Part shown: positions 1 to 7,700 of the stretch, piece after piece
Layout of the letters: every line of letters begins with the position of its first letter
How positions within the stretch are numbered: the stretch's first letter is position 1
NCBI GenBank assembly: GCA_041591915.1
Contig: JBFHRB010000140.1
Span: forward strand, 1 to 8,911
Direction of reading: 5' to 3'
Length of the DNA stretch: 8,911 bases
DNA from: JBFHRB01 sp041591915
GTDB lineage: Bacteria > Actinomycetota > Nitriliruptoria > Nitriliruptorales > Nitriliruptoraceae
The notes under the pieces: generated by a model
Database searches by the model: none
Told to the model about the DNA's origin: nothing
What the model saw: the letters and a program-made list of their open reading frames with translations, nothing else
Translations under genes and position numbers: made by a program

Positions 1-546
1 CGTCGCGCCGAGGTAATTGGCGGCGTGCGCGTCGTCGAGCGCGTCGCCCACGATGAGGATCTCCGACGGCGTGTCGTGGAGCTGCTCGGCCACCTTCACC
101 GCATGCACCTCGAGGTGGGTCGCCTTGCGGCCACCGCCCTCGCCGCGCAGGCCGTCGATCCGGCAGAAGTAGTCGGCCACCCCGAGCCGCTCGACGAGCG
201 GCATGAGGTGCTCGTGGCGGTACATCGAGAGCAACGACTGGGTCTTGCCCGCCGCGGCCACGCGGTCGAGGGCCGCGAGCGCGTCCGCGGCCAGCCCGGC
301 GTGCTCGAGGAGGTCGTGGTAGGCCGAGTGGTAGAGGTCGTCGATGCGCTCCCACTCCTCGCCCGAGATGGGCCGGCCGAACAGCCGCGAGTAGAAGACC
401 TGGACCGGCCGCGTGTACAGCTGCTGGTAGAGGCGCATCTCGACGGCCGGCAGGTCGAACTCCGCCAGCACGACGTTCAGCGCGTCGACGACCAGGTGCT
501 GGTCGTCGAAGAGCGTCCCGTTCCAGTCCCACACGACGTGATGCAT
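1..546 (-). CDS. HAD-family hydrolase, phosphoglycolate phosphatase-like (3' end cut by window edge)
   Basis: The visible 182 residues show the haloacid dehalogenase fold in order. Motif I is VVWDWNGTLFDD at residues 4-15 with nucleophile Asp7. A helical cap follows at about 16-85. The motif II Ser is Ser107 in LLSMYRHE, the motif III Lys is Lys141 in GGGRKATH, and motif IV is ILIVGDALDD at 163-172, supplying the Mg-binding acidic residues. Family members are usually about 210-230 residues, so some 30-45 C-terminal residues lie off the left edge. Such enzymes hydrolyse small phosphoesters in the cytosol; the substrate cannot be read from the sequence. The second motif I Asp, usually the acid/base residue, is Asn9, a variant I recall from many actinobacterial homologues. 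The ATG at 546 is the only start just before motif I, and its ribosome binding site is weak. The gene lies 102 bp downstream of the secreted-protein gene on the same strand. Confidence 0.9.
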   Translation of the reverse strand, partial: MHHVVWDWNGTLFDDQHLVVDALNVVLAEFDLPAVEMRLYQQLYTRPVQVFYSRLFGRPISGEEWERIDDLYHSAYHDLLEHAGLAADALAALDRVAAAGKTQSLLSMYRHEHLMPLVERLGVADYFCRIDGLRGEGGGRKATHLEVHAVKVAEQLHDTPSEILIVGDALDDAHAANYLGAT

Positions 547-595
547 GGCCGCGGAGCCTACGCCGCGCGAGGGTCCACCCCCCGCCGCGCTGCCA

Positions 596-618
596 GCCGT
601 GCCGGCGGGCCGGACGGC
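596..618 (-). terminator. GC-rich hairpin between two minus-strand genes, possible terminator
   Basis: The segment can fold into a stem of about 9 bp (GCCGT and CCGG against CCGG and ACGGC) with one bulged base and a 4-base loop. It lies in the 102-bp gap after the secreted-protein gene. There is no T-run after it on the minus strand, so it is at best an atypical actinobacterial terminator or an RNA-stabilising structure. Confidence 0.25.
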
Positions 619-648
619 AAGGAGCACGTCCGACCCACCAGCGAATGG

Positions 649-1059
649 TCACGACCCGTTCGTGCAGAGCCCGGCTGCTTCACCGAGAACGCCGAAGAAC
701 CACACCTCGGCCTCAGGGCTGAGGTGGTCGACGCCACGTCCGTTCAGCGACAGGTGCGGGTGGCGTGCGAGCCGGCCAGCGGCCATCGTCGCGCGCATCT
801 GGATGGCGTAGTCGGCGTACGGACTCGCGGCGAGCTCAGCGAGCACGTACTCCCGCCCGTCCTCGCACAGACCGATCTCGTCGAGGAACATGCCGACGAA
901 CTCGCTCATGGTCACGTAGACGGGCGAGTTGGTGGTCGACTTGCTCACTCCCTGCGGACTCGCAGATGCGCGATAGCAGAAGTGGGCGAGTGCGGCCGAG
1001 GAACTCAACATGAGCAGAGCCAGGGCCATGGCGATGACCGTCATGCTGCGGCGCAACAT
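649..1059 (-). CDS. Small secreted protein of unknown function
   Basis: This 136-residue protein begins with a clear Sec signal peptide: a basic start (MLRRS), a hydrophobic core at about 7-19, and an ALA-H cleavage site after residue 25. The mature part is about 111 residues and contains Cys28, Cys65 and Cys132. An odd number of cysteines leaves at least one unpaired if a disulfide forms. I recognise no family or catalytic motif. The ATG at 1059 is well supported by a perfect AGGAGGT at 1066-1072 on the same strand, 6 bases upstream. A UUCG-capped hairpin lies just before that site (separate entry). The HAD gene follows 102 bp downstream and might be co-transcribed. The protein is probably exported and may act in the envelope or medium; its role is unknown. 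The gene call is strong because signal peptide, ribosome site and length agree. Confidence 0.75.
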   Translation of the reverse strand: MLRRSMTVIAMALALLMLSSSAALAHFCYRASASPQGVSKSTTNSPVYVTMSEFVGMFLDEIGLCEDGREYVLAELAASPYADYAIQMRATMAAGRLARHPHLSLNGRGVDHLSPEAEVWFFGVLGEAAGLCTNGS

Positions 1060-1065
1060 CGGGAT

Positions 1066-1072
1066 ACCTCCT
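1066..1072 (-). promoter_or_regulatory. Strong Shine-Dalgarno of the secreted-protein gene
   Basis: On the minus strand this reads AGGAGGT, a full match to the anti-Shine-Dalgarno sequence, 6 bases before the ATG at 1059. It decides the start and is the strongest ribosome site in the window; the other genes have weak ones. Confidence 0.8.
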
Positions 1073-1076
1073 GACG

Positions 1077-1090
1077 ACTCCCGAAGGAGT
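1077..1090 (-). promoter_or_regulatory. 5' leader hairpin with UUCG tetraloop
   Basis: Read on the minus strand, ACTCC-TTCG-GGAGT forms a 5-bp stem closed by C(UUCG)G, one of the most stable RNA tetraloops. It ends 4 bases before the AGGAGGT. Its CTCCT could instead pair with AGGAG of the ribosome site, and its CGGGA could pair with TCCCG just before the ATG. Three mutually exclusive folds are therefore possible. Whether they act in control is inference. Confidence 0.4.
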
Positions 1091-1115
1091 GATCGAACCC
1101 CCTCGCTCGGCGTGC

Positions 1116-1132
1116 TTCACCTGGCACCTGAA
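1116..1132. repeat. Short symmetric element upstream of the secreted-protein gene
   Basis: TTCACCTGGCACCTGAA contains a direct repeat CACCTG-G-CACCTG bracketed by the inverted ends TTCA/TGAA. It lies about 57-73 bases before the start at 1059, where an operator could sit. It matches no named operator that I know and may be chance. Confidence 0.25.
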
Positions 1133-1241
1133 TCGTCCCCCGGCTCCAACCTTCCGTGAAGTGTCCCAGTCGGCTGTCGTCCCAGGCGTCACAAGTTGGC
1201 AGCCCGTCAACGCGCCGCCCGGACCGGCATGCCGTCCGCGT

Positions 1242-1247
1242 TACCCT
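1242..1247 (+). promoter_or_regulatory. Possible -10 element for the cysteine-rich protein gene
   Basis: TACCCT fits the loose actinobacterial -10 pattern TANNNT. It would give a leader of roughly 70 bases before the ATG at 1325. No convincing -35 hexamer stands at the usual spacing. The rest of the 265-bp gap from 1060 to 1324 shows only the secreted-protein leader elements listed separately. Confidence 0.2.
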
Positions 1248-1324
1248 CCGCGGCCGCGCCCACCTGGCCACCGCGCCGAGCGCACGCCCGCACCTCCCGC
1301 CGCTTCCCGAGGCCGAGACCCCTC

Positions 1325-2053
1325 ATGCCCGTCCGCGAATGGGTGTCGATCACCGACCCCGCCGACGACCACCGTCGCTACACGTTCGACGTGAGCTACC
1401 TGCTCTCGAACTACACGTGCATCTACGGCCAGGGCTGCAAGGGCATCCGCGAGGACGGCGAGGACCACGTCGTCGGGTGTTGCGAGCACGGCGCCTACCT
1501 CGACTCGGAGGAGGAGCTGACCCAGCTCACCCAGTGGTTCGCGCGCCTGACCCCCGACACCATGCAGTTCCACCACGAGGCCGTGACCGAGGGCTACGTC
1601 GAGGAGGACGACGAGGGCGAGCACCTCACGGCACGCCACGAGGGCGCGTGCATCTTCCTCAACCGCGAGGGGTTCCCGACGGGCCCCGGTTGCGCACTCC
1701 ACCAGGAGTCGCTGCGCCGCGGCGAGCGCCCGATGGACGGCAAGCCGACCGTGTGCTGGCAGCTCCCCCTCCACCGGACCATCGAGGAGGAGGTCGCCAA
1801 CGACGGCGGCGAGCTCGAGATCCACACGATCACCGCGTACGAGCGCGGCAAGTGGGGCGAGGGCGGCGCGGACTTCGGTTGGTGGTGCACCGAGTCCCCC
1901 GAGGCCTTCGTCGGCAAGCAGCCCGTCTACCACTCCATGGAGGGTGAGCTCCGCGAGATGGTGGGCGACGACGTGTACGACGAGCTCGCCGAGTTCCTCG
2001 ACTCGCGCCGCCGGCAGCGCAACACCGTCAGCTTCCTGCCGCTCGTCGACTGA
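1325..2053 (+). CDS. Cysteine-rich protein, YkgJ/DUF3109-like putative metal-binding
   Basis: This 242-residue soluble protein has a Cys/His pattern like that of zinc/iron-chelating YkgJ or DUF3109 proteins. Cys32 and Cys38 occur in TCIYGQGCKG, Cys52, Cys53 and His55 in GCCEHGAYL, Cys109 in GACIFLN, Cys123 and His126 in GPGCALH, and Cys144 in KPTVCWQLPL, which recalls the family's C...C-x-[IL]-H...RP..C-x-x-[FL]-P layout. Cys188 is the last cysteine. I recall similar uncharacterised proteins across actinobacteria, but no tested function. There is no signal peptide or membrane segment, so it is cytosolic. It is acidic, with runs such as EEDDEGE near residue 93. The ATG at 1325 starts just before the conserved part; upstream in-frame codons read as arginine/alanine-rich sequence typical of non-coding GC-rich DNA. 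The ribosome site is weak. Metal binding is inference. Confidence 0.85.
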   Translation: MPVREWVSITDPADDHRRYTFDVSYLLSNYTCIYGQGCKGIREDGEDHVVGCCEHGAYLDSEEELTQLTQWFARLTPDTMQFHHEAVTEGYVEEDDEGEHLTARHEGACIFLNREGFPTGPGCALHQESLRRGERPMDGKPTVCWQLPLHRTIEEEVANDGGELEIHTITAYERGKWGEGGADFGWWCTESPEAFVGKQPVYHSMEGELREMVGDDVYDELAEFLDSRRRQRNTVSFLPLVD

Positions 2054-2056
2054 GGG

Positions 2057-3802
2057 CTAGAACCTCGCACCGGGGCTGGGCACCGACGTCTCTGCAGGCA
2101 GCCGGACCGTGATCTCCGCGCCACCACCCTGGCGGTCACCGATCTCGAGACGACCCCCGCTCGCCTCGGCGTACCGGGCGACGAGCGCGAGCCCGATGCC
2201 GCCACCGGGCGCGTGGCGGGCGACGTCGGGGCCGTGCACGAACGGCTGCAGCACGGCCTCCTTGAAGTGGTCGGGGATACCCGCCCCCGCATCCGCGACG
2301 CGCAGGACCACGTCCTCCTCGCCGACCCAGCACTCCACCCAGACCTCGACCGTCCTCGCCGTGTGTCGGGCGACGTTGGACAGCAGGCTCCCGAGGATGC
2401 GCCGGAAGCGGCGCTCGTCCATCAACACGGTGTCGCTCGCCACCTCGAGGTTGACCGGCCGCTCGCCAAGATGGGCGCCGGCGACGACCTCGGCGACCAC
2501 TTCAGCCACGTCGACGTACCGCGGCTCCGCCGAGTCGATGCCGCGTGTCAGGCGCTGCAGGTCGAGGATGTCCTCGAGCAGGACGTCGAGTCGCAGCGCG
2601 TGCCGCACCATCCGATCGAGCAGCCCGGCGACCTCGTCCCGCGAGAGCCTGTCGACGTGGGAGAACAGCGTCTCGGCCAAGCCACGCACGACCGCCAGCG
2701 GTGTCCGCAGCTCGTGCGAGACGGTCTCGACGAACAGGTCCTTGAGCTCGTCGGCCGCTCGCAGTTGCTCCGCCGCGACCCGCTCGCGTTCGTACGCGTC
2801 CGCGTAGCGCCGGTAGCTCTCGGCAAGCGCGCGGTACGCCCCGCGCCGCTCCATGGCCGCTGCCAGCACGTCCGCCGCGGTCCGCAACGCGTCAACCTCG
2901 GCGCTGGCCCACAGCCGCTCCTCACCGCAGACGTCGAAACCCATGAAGCCCCACCACATCCCGGGCAGGTGGATCGGGACGACCACGATGGACGCGATGT
3001 CCTGCGCCAGCAGGAGCTCCTGCTCCGACTCGGGGAACTCCTCGACGTGCCCCGAGATGTTGCGGCCGGCGGCCAGCTCCTTCGCCCAACGGTCGAATCC
3101 GGCCTCGGCGAACGGCAGGTCCTGCAGCTCAGGATTGTCGATCTGGGGCTCGACCCCCGGCGCGCACCACTCGAACCTCTGCGACGTCAGTAGCGCGTCC
3201 GCGTCGTCGTCCGAGGTGACCTCGAACACGTAGACACGGTGGACGTTGGTGGCCTGCCCGAGCCGCTCCAGGACCGCCTGGACACCGGAGCGCCAGTCGT
3301 CGGTGCGCACGAGCTCGTTGGAGGCGAAGGCGACGGCCTCGAGGATGGCCGCGTGCCGCGTCAGCGCGTGGTGCATGCGCGCCTGCACGCCCGCATCCCG
3401 CATGCCCACGACGAAGATCGTCTCACCGTCCACGTCGACGGGGCTCATCGTGGCGAGGACGGGGACCTCCTCGCCGTCGGTCCGGACCGCGCGCGTGCGC
3501 GGTGCGAGGTCGTCGTACTCGCGCCGCGTGTCGGCCTTGTTCGCGACGATGTCGTCGTAGTCGGCGCGGTTCTCGGGTGGCATGTGCTCGAAGACCGAGG
3601 CGCCCACGAGGTCCTCGGCGGTCCGGCCGAGCAGGCCCGCCGCATGCTCGTTGGCGACCAGCACCTCGCCACTGGCCCGGAACGCGATGAAGCCGTCTGG
3701 CGACAGGCGGGCAGCCGTCCGCAACTCCTCGAGGGAGGCTCGTGGGGAGGCCGTCGGCGCGCTGCGGCCGACCAGCTCGCCCGATCCGTGGGCTTCGGTC
3801 AC
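2057..3802 (-). CDS. Soluble PAS-GAF sensor histidine kinase
   Basis: This 581-residue two-component sensor has no membrane segment and should sense a cytosolic signal. A PAS domain spans about 24-137, a GAF domain about 150-320 (ending WWGFMGFDVCGEERLW at 283-298), a coiled-coil linker about 321-352, and a HisKA domain with phospho-acceptor His363 in SHELRTPL. The HATPase domain has N-box Asn476 in LLSNVARHT, G1 box DAGAGI at 504-509 and G2 box GGGIGLAL at 533-540. All catalytic elements are intact, so it should autophosphorylate. No response regulator lies in the window, so it is an orphan here, with an unknown partner. I chose the GTG at 3802 because the 62 codons upstream (to a GTG at 3988) look non-coding and lie in a structured intergenic region. 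The start is uncertain and its ribosome site poor. Its stop is 3 bp from the convergent cysteine-rich gene. The ligands of PAS and GAF are unknown. Confidence 0.92.
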   Translation of the reverse strand: MTEAHGSGELVGRSAPTASPRASLEELRTAARLSPDGFIAFRASGEVLVANEHAAGLLGRTAEDLVGASVFEHMPPENRADYDDIVANKADTRREYDDLAPRTRAVRTDGEEVPVLATMSPVDVDGETIFVVGMRDAGVQARMHHALTRHAAILEAVAFASNELVRTDDWRSGVQAVLERLGQATNVHRVYVFEVTSDDDADALLTSQRFEWCAPGVEPQIDNPELQDLPFAEAGFDRWAKELAAGRNISGHVEEFPESEQELLLAQDIASIVVVPIHLPGMWWGFMGFDVCGEERLWASAEVDALRTAADVLAAAMERRGAYRALAESYRRYADAYERERVAAEQLRAADELKDLFVETVSHELRTPLAVVRGLAETLFSHVDRLSRDEVAGLLDRMVRHALRLDVLLEDILDLQRLTRGIDSAEPRYVDVAEVVAEVVAGAHLGERPVNLEVASDTVLMDERRFRRILGSLLSNVARHTARTVEVWVECWVGEEDVVLRVADAGAGIPDHFKEAVLQPFVHGPDVARHAPGGGIGLALVARYAEASGGRLEIGDRQGGGAEITVRLPAETSVPSPGARF

Positions 3803-3835
3803 ACGTGGTCCGTTACGTGCAGGGGGGCACTGCAG

Positions 3836-3851
3836 GGGCAGGGGGCTGCCC
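3836..3851. repeat. G-rich hairpin in the kinase leader
   Basis: GGGCAG-GGGG-CTGCCC is a perfect 6-bp stem with a 4-base loop. A second small stem, GTGC...GCAC, lies at 3817-3830. Both are 15-50 bases upstream of the kinase GTG at 3802 and would be in its leader RNA if transcription begins further upstream. The 274-bp gap from 3803 to 4076 otherwise holds the divergent promoters, which I cannot place firmly. Confidence 0.3.
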
Positions 3852-4026
3852 GCTGCCCGGCCTGTCGGCACGCGGAGCGTTGACTGAATGGTTCGAACGG
3901 GCCACATCCGGGCAGGCGGCAGCTCGCCCACACGCGCGAAGACCCTGTTCGGTTGCGTCCTTTCGGACAGTTGGGCGGTCAACGTCACAGATCCGGCCTC
4001 GATGCGGCGAACCGGTCATCCCGCCG

Positions 4027-4032
4027 TACCGT
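4027..4032 (+). promoter_or_regulatory. Possible -10 element for the acidic exported-protein gene
   Basis: TACCGT fits TANNNT and would give a leader of about 38 bases before the ATG at 4077. No clear -35 is seen at the right distance, so this is a weak call. Confidence 0.2.
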
Positions 4033-4076
4033 CCCGACCCCCCAAGCAAGCACTCCCCGACAACGAGATCCCCCCA

Positions 4077-4718
4077 ATGCAGACCACCAGCATGACCCGG
4101 ACCCCCCTCCGACTCGCCGCCGCGGTCGGCGCCGCCGCCGCCCTCTTCGGTGCGGGCGTGTACGCGTTCTCCGCGCTCGGCGAGGACCGCACCCCGTCCG
4201 CCTCGATCGAGCCCACGACCGACGCCGTCGGCGAGGACGACGAGGCTGACGCGGCCGAGGCGCCGGCCAACGGCCGCACGTCGTTCGCGGCGGCCGCGGG
4301 CATCGCCGTGAGGGACGAGTTCTTCCTCGACGTCGTCGACGCCGACGGCAACGTCATCGCCACGTACGACTCGATCGCGCCGATCGCCACGGCAGCCCAC
4401 GTCTTCGAGGGCGACGACCTCGTCGCCGTCGTCGTCACCAGCCAACCCGCCGACGCCCACGTCGACGCCGGCTACGCCGCGATCTGGGGGATCCACTCGC
4501 GCAACGGCAAGCTCGAGCTCGGGGACTCCGGGTCCCTGGGACACTTCCCGGACGCGTCGTTCGAGGTCTCGTTCAACGAGTTCGGCGACATGGTCGAGGT
4601 CTGGATCACGGACGCCGACGGCGTCGACCACCGCCACCGCTTCTTCTCCAACATCGGCCCGGACACGTTCGAGCTGGTCGCCGAGGACGAGGTCGTGATG
4701 GAGAACCCCGACACCTGA
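4077..4718 (+). CDS. Membrane-anchored or exported acidic protein of unknown function
   Basis: This 213-residue protein has a short basic N-terminus and one hydrophobic segment at about 12-34 (an alanine-rich stretch ending in GVYAFSALG). It acts either as an uncleaved anchor or as a signal peptide. A low-complexity acidic linker follows at about 38-64, then a globular region of about 145 residues with alternating strand-like segments such as EFFLDVVDADGNVIATYDS and FEVSFNEFGDMVEVWITDADG. That periodicity suggests a beta-rich domain, which is inference. There is no lipobox and no cysteine, and I recognise no family. The ATG at 4077 precedes the hydrophobic segment; a second ATG at 4092 is also possible. 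The ribosome site is weak (GAGA about 8 bases upstream). The gene diverges from the kinase across a 274-bp region and converges on dnaE2 with a 16-bp gap. A sensor-related envelope role is conceivable but unsupported. Confidence 0.75.
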   Translation: MQTTSMTRTPLRLAAAVGAAAALFGAGVYAFSALGEDRTPSASIEPTTDAVGEDDEADAAEAPANGRTSFAAAAGIAVRDEFFLDVVDADGNVIATYDSIAPIATAAHVFEGDDLVAVVVTSQPADAHVDAGYAAIWGIHSRNGKLELGDSGSLGHFPDASFEVSFNEFGDMVEVWITDADGVDHRHRFFSNIGPDTFELVAEDEVVMENPDT

Positions 4719-4734
4719 GCGCAGGCGGCTCCCA

Positions 4735-7700
4735 CTACCGCGACCCCCGCCCCCACTCGGACGCGTGCAGGCCCTCAGGCTTCGTGACGATCCGCTCGTG
4801 GGGTGCGGGGGTCCCGCGTTCCTCGAGCGCGTCGACCAGCCACCCCTCCTGCCAGGCGCGCCACAGCCGTGACAGGTCCCACGCCCGGTCCCCCTGCAGC
4901 GTGACCCCGCGCCGCCCCCGCTTGCGCAGCCGGCCCTCGCAGACGAACAGCCACGCGTTGAGCACCGTCCAGGCGCTGTCCTCGAGCGACTGCGGGAAGT
5001 AGGTGATCTGGGTCGTGCCGGTGAGGTCGTTGATCGACAGGAACAGCACCCGGTCGCCGGTCTTCATCGGCGGGGACTGCACGGCCACCTTCACCCCCGC
5101 GACGCGGACCCGTTCCCATTCGCGCATGCCCTCGATCTCGGTGTTGGGCCGCACCCCGAGCTGGTCGAGCAGCGGCTGGTAGAAGCTCAGGACGTGGCGG
5201 CTCACGTCCATGCCCATCACCCGGAGCTCGTCGCGGACGAGGTCGGCCGTTGTCTCGTCGGGCAGGGCGGGCTCGTGGTCGGCGTCGAGATCGAGCCGGG
5301 TCTGGGTGACGCGGCCCGGGTCTCGGGCGAGGCGCTTGCCGAGGCTGCCCCACAGCTCCTCGGCGGCGAGCCGGACCTTGCGCCGGTCGGGGCCGTCGCG
5401 GCGGCCGACCCCGCAGAGCTGGTCGAACGCCCCGGCGCGGGCGAGGTGCTCGGCGGTCGGCCGCGACAGGCGTGCCCGCATCCGCACGTCCACGAGCGAC
5501 GTGAAGGGTCGGCCCTCGAGCAGCGACTCGATCTCGTCGTCGTCGCTGCCCTTGATGTCCTGCAGGCCGATGCGGATCGCGAAGCGGTAGCCGTGGCCGG
5601 CGTCGCCGGCGTCGAAGCCGCCAGGCGGGATGCGCGCCCCGCCCGCCACCGCCCAGCCCGGCGGCACCGCTCCCCCACGCAGCCCGAGCAGGTGGTGCGC
5701 GAGTCCCTGGTCGATCACCTCGACCGTGTAGGGGCGCTCGCTGCGGTTGACGTCGGGCGGGAGCACGGCGACCCCGAACGTGCGGGCCTCGTCGAGGATG
5801 AGCCGGCGCGGGTACATGCCGGGGTCGTGGGTGAGCAGGCCAGCCAGGAACTCGGGCATCACGTGGGTCTTGAGCCACGCCGATCGGTAGGTCGGCACGG
5901 CGAACGCGGCAGCGTGGGCCTTGCAGAACCCGAAGGACGCGAACTGCGCGATCTGGTGCCAGATCTCCTCGGCGGCCTCGCGCGTGAACCCGCGCTCGAC
6001 CGCCCGCCCGAGCGCCCACGCCTTGAGCGCCGGCAGTTTGCGGTCGTCCTTGAGCTGGCGGCGGATCAGGTCGGCGTAGCTCATGTCGCAGCCGGTCAGG
6101 GCGACCAGCGACCCCATGACCTGCTCGTGGTAGACGATGACCCCGTGGGTCTCGCGCAGGACCGGCTCGAGCGAGGGGTGGGGGTAGCGCGGCTCCTCCT
6201 TGCCGTGGCGGCGGTCGACGAAGGGGCCGACCATGTTCGCCTTCACCGGGCCCGGCCGGAACAGCGAGATCTCGGTGATGAGGTCCCCGAAGTCGTCGGG
6301 CAGGAGGCGCCCGAGGAGCTCCTGCTGGCCGGGCGACTCGAGCTGGAACACCCCGATGGAACGGGTGGAGCACAACAGCTCGTAGGTGGCGCGGTCGCCC
6401 CAGACGATGTCGTCGAGCTCGAGCGGTTCGCCGCGGGTCTGCGGGACCAACTCGAGGCAGTGGCGCATCGCGCTCAGCATCCGGACCGCGAGGATGTCGA
6501 GCTTGAGCAGGCCGAGCGCCGCGACGTCGTCCTTGTCGAACTGGCTCATCGCGAAGCCGTTGGCGCTGCGCTCGAGCGGCGTGCGGTCGAGCAGGTGCGT
6601 GTCGGCGAGCAGGATCCCGCAGGGGTGCAGCGCCATGTGGCGCGGGAACCCGTCGATGCGCTCGACGATGTCGAAGAGCCGCTCGAGCTGGCCGGCGTTG
6701 AGGCGGGCGTTCTTCAACTCCGGGATCTTCTGCATCATCGCGCGGACGTTGCGGGCCCGGGCGTGCGTGAAGCTCTTGGCGATGACCCCGATCTCGTCGG
6801 GCGGCAGGCCGATCACCTTGCCGACCTCGCGGATCGCCATGCGCGCCTGGAACGTCTCGACCATGGCGACGCAGGCGGTCCGCTCCTCGCCGTAGCGGGC
6901 CATGATCATGCGGTAGACGTCCTCGCGGCGCGCCGACTCCACGTCGATGTCGATGTCGGGCAGCTCGTCGCGGTAGGGGTTCATGAACCGCTCGAACGCG
7001 AGGCCGTGCCGGACGGGGTCGACGTCACTGATGCGCAGCGCGTAGCAGACGAGACTCCCGGCGGCGCTGCCCCGGCAGGCCGCGATGATCCCCATCTCGC
7101 GGATGTTGGCGACGACCTCGGCGGCGGTCAGGAAGTAGTCGTGCAGGCCGAGGCGATCGACCATCGCGAGCTCGGCCTCGAGCCGCTCGCGGACGTTGGG
7201 CGTGATCCGCGGGAAGCGGTCGGCCACGCCGTCCCAGCAGCGGCGGTGCAGCTCCCCGGCGGCGACCTGTTCGCTGAGGCCGGTCAGGCGCGGGACGTGG
7301 AGCTCGCCGAGGCCGAGGTCGACGTCGCAGGTCTCGGCGACGCGCTGGGTCGCCTCGAGCAGGTCGGGGCGCTCGCGGAACAGGGGCGCGAGGTGGGCCG
7401 CGGTCTTGAACCAGCCCTCGGCGGTGCGGCGCTTGACGGCGGAGCTGCCGAGCGGGACCTGCTCGCGCACGCATGCCAGCACGTCGGCGAGGAAGGCGTC
7501 GTCCTCGCGGAGGTAGCGCACGTCGTTGGTGGCGACCGCCCGGACCCCCAGCCGGCCCGCGACCTCGAGCGTGCGGGCGACCGCGCGGTCGTCGCCGGGT
7601 TCGAGGTGGTGGCGGACGGCGACGAGCGTGCCCTCGGTGCCGAAGACCTCGAGCCAGTCGGCCAACTCGGCCTCGGCGGCCTCGAGGTGCCCCGCACGGA

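Noticed and set aside
25..1074. 349-codon open frame on the plus strand at the left end
   Set aside because: It runs antisense through both the HAD gene and the secreted-protein gene and has low-complexity composition, so it is a shadow.
3880..3885. TTGACT as a -35 box
   Set aside because: No TANNNT-like -10 at 16-19 bases downstream; single hexamers are expected by chance.
3891..3898. GTTCGAAC as a possible second LexA site upstream of the kinase
   Set aside because: The half-sites are in the wrong order and lack the 4-base spacer of CGAAC-N4-GTTCG; it is only a short palindrome.
3803..3988. 62-codon upstream extension of the kinase to a GTG at 3988
   Set aside because: The residues lack domain-like content, overlap a hairpin-rich leader and leave little room for the divergent promoter.
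3888..4076. Upstream extension of the exported-protein gene to an ATG at 3888
   Set aside because: It would bury the signal-like hydrophobic segment after about 75 residues of non-coding-looking sequence.
4719..4734. Terminator between the exported-protein gene and dnaE2
   Set aside because: The 16-bp gap has no stem of useful length.
4775..6373. 532-codon minus-strand frame overlapping dnaE2 in another frame
   Set aside because: Arg/Pro/Ala-rich composition typical of an out-of-frame read of GC-rich coding DNA.
6672..6689. QLERLF in DnaE2 as a beta-clamp binding motif
   Set aside because: It lies inside the polymerase core rather than in a loop or tail known for clamp contact and does not match the QL[SD]LF consensus well.
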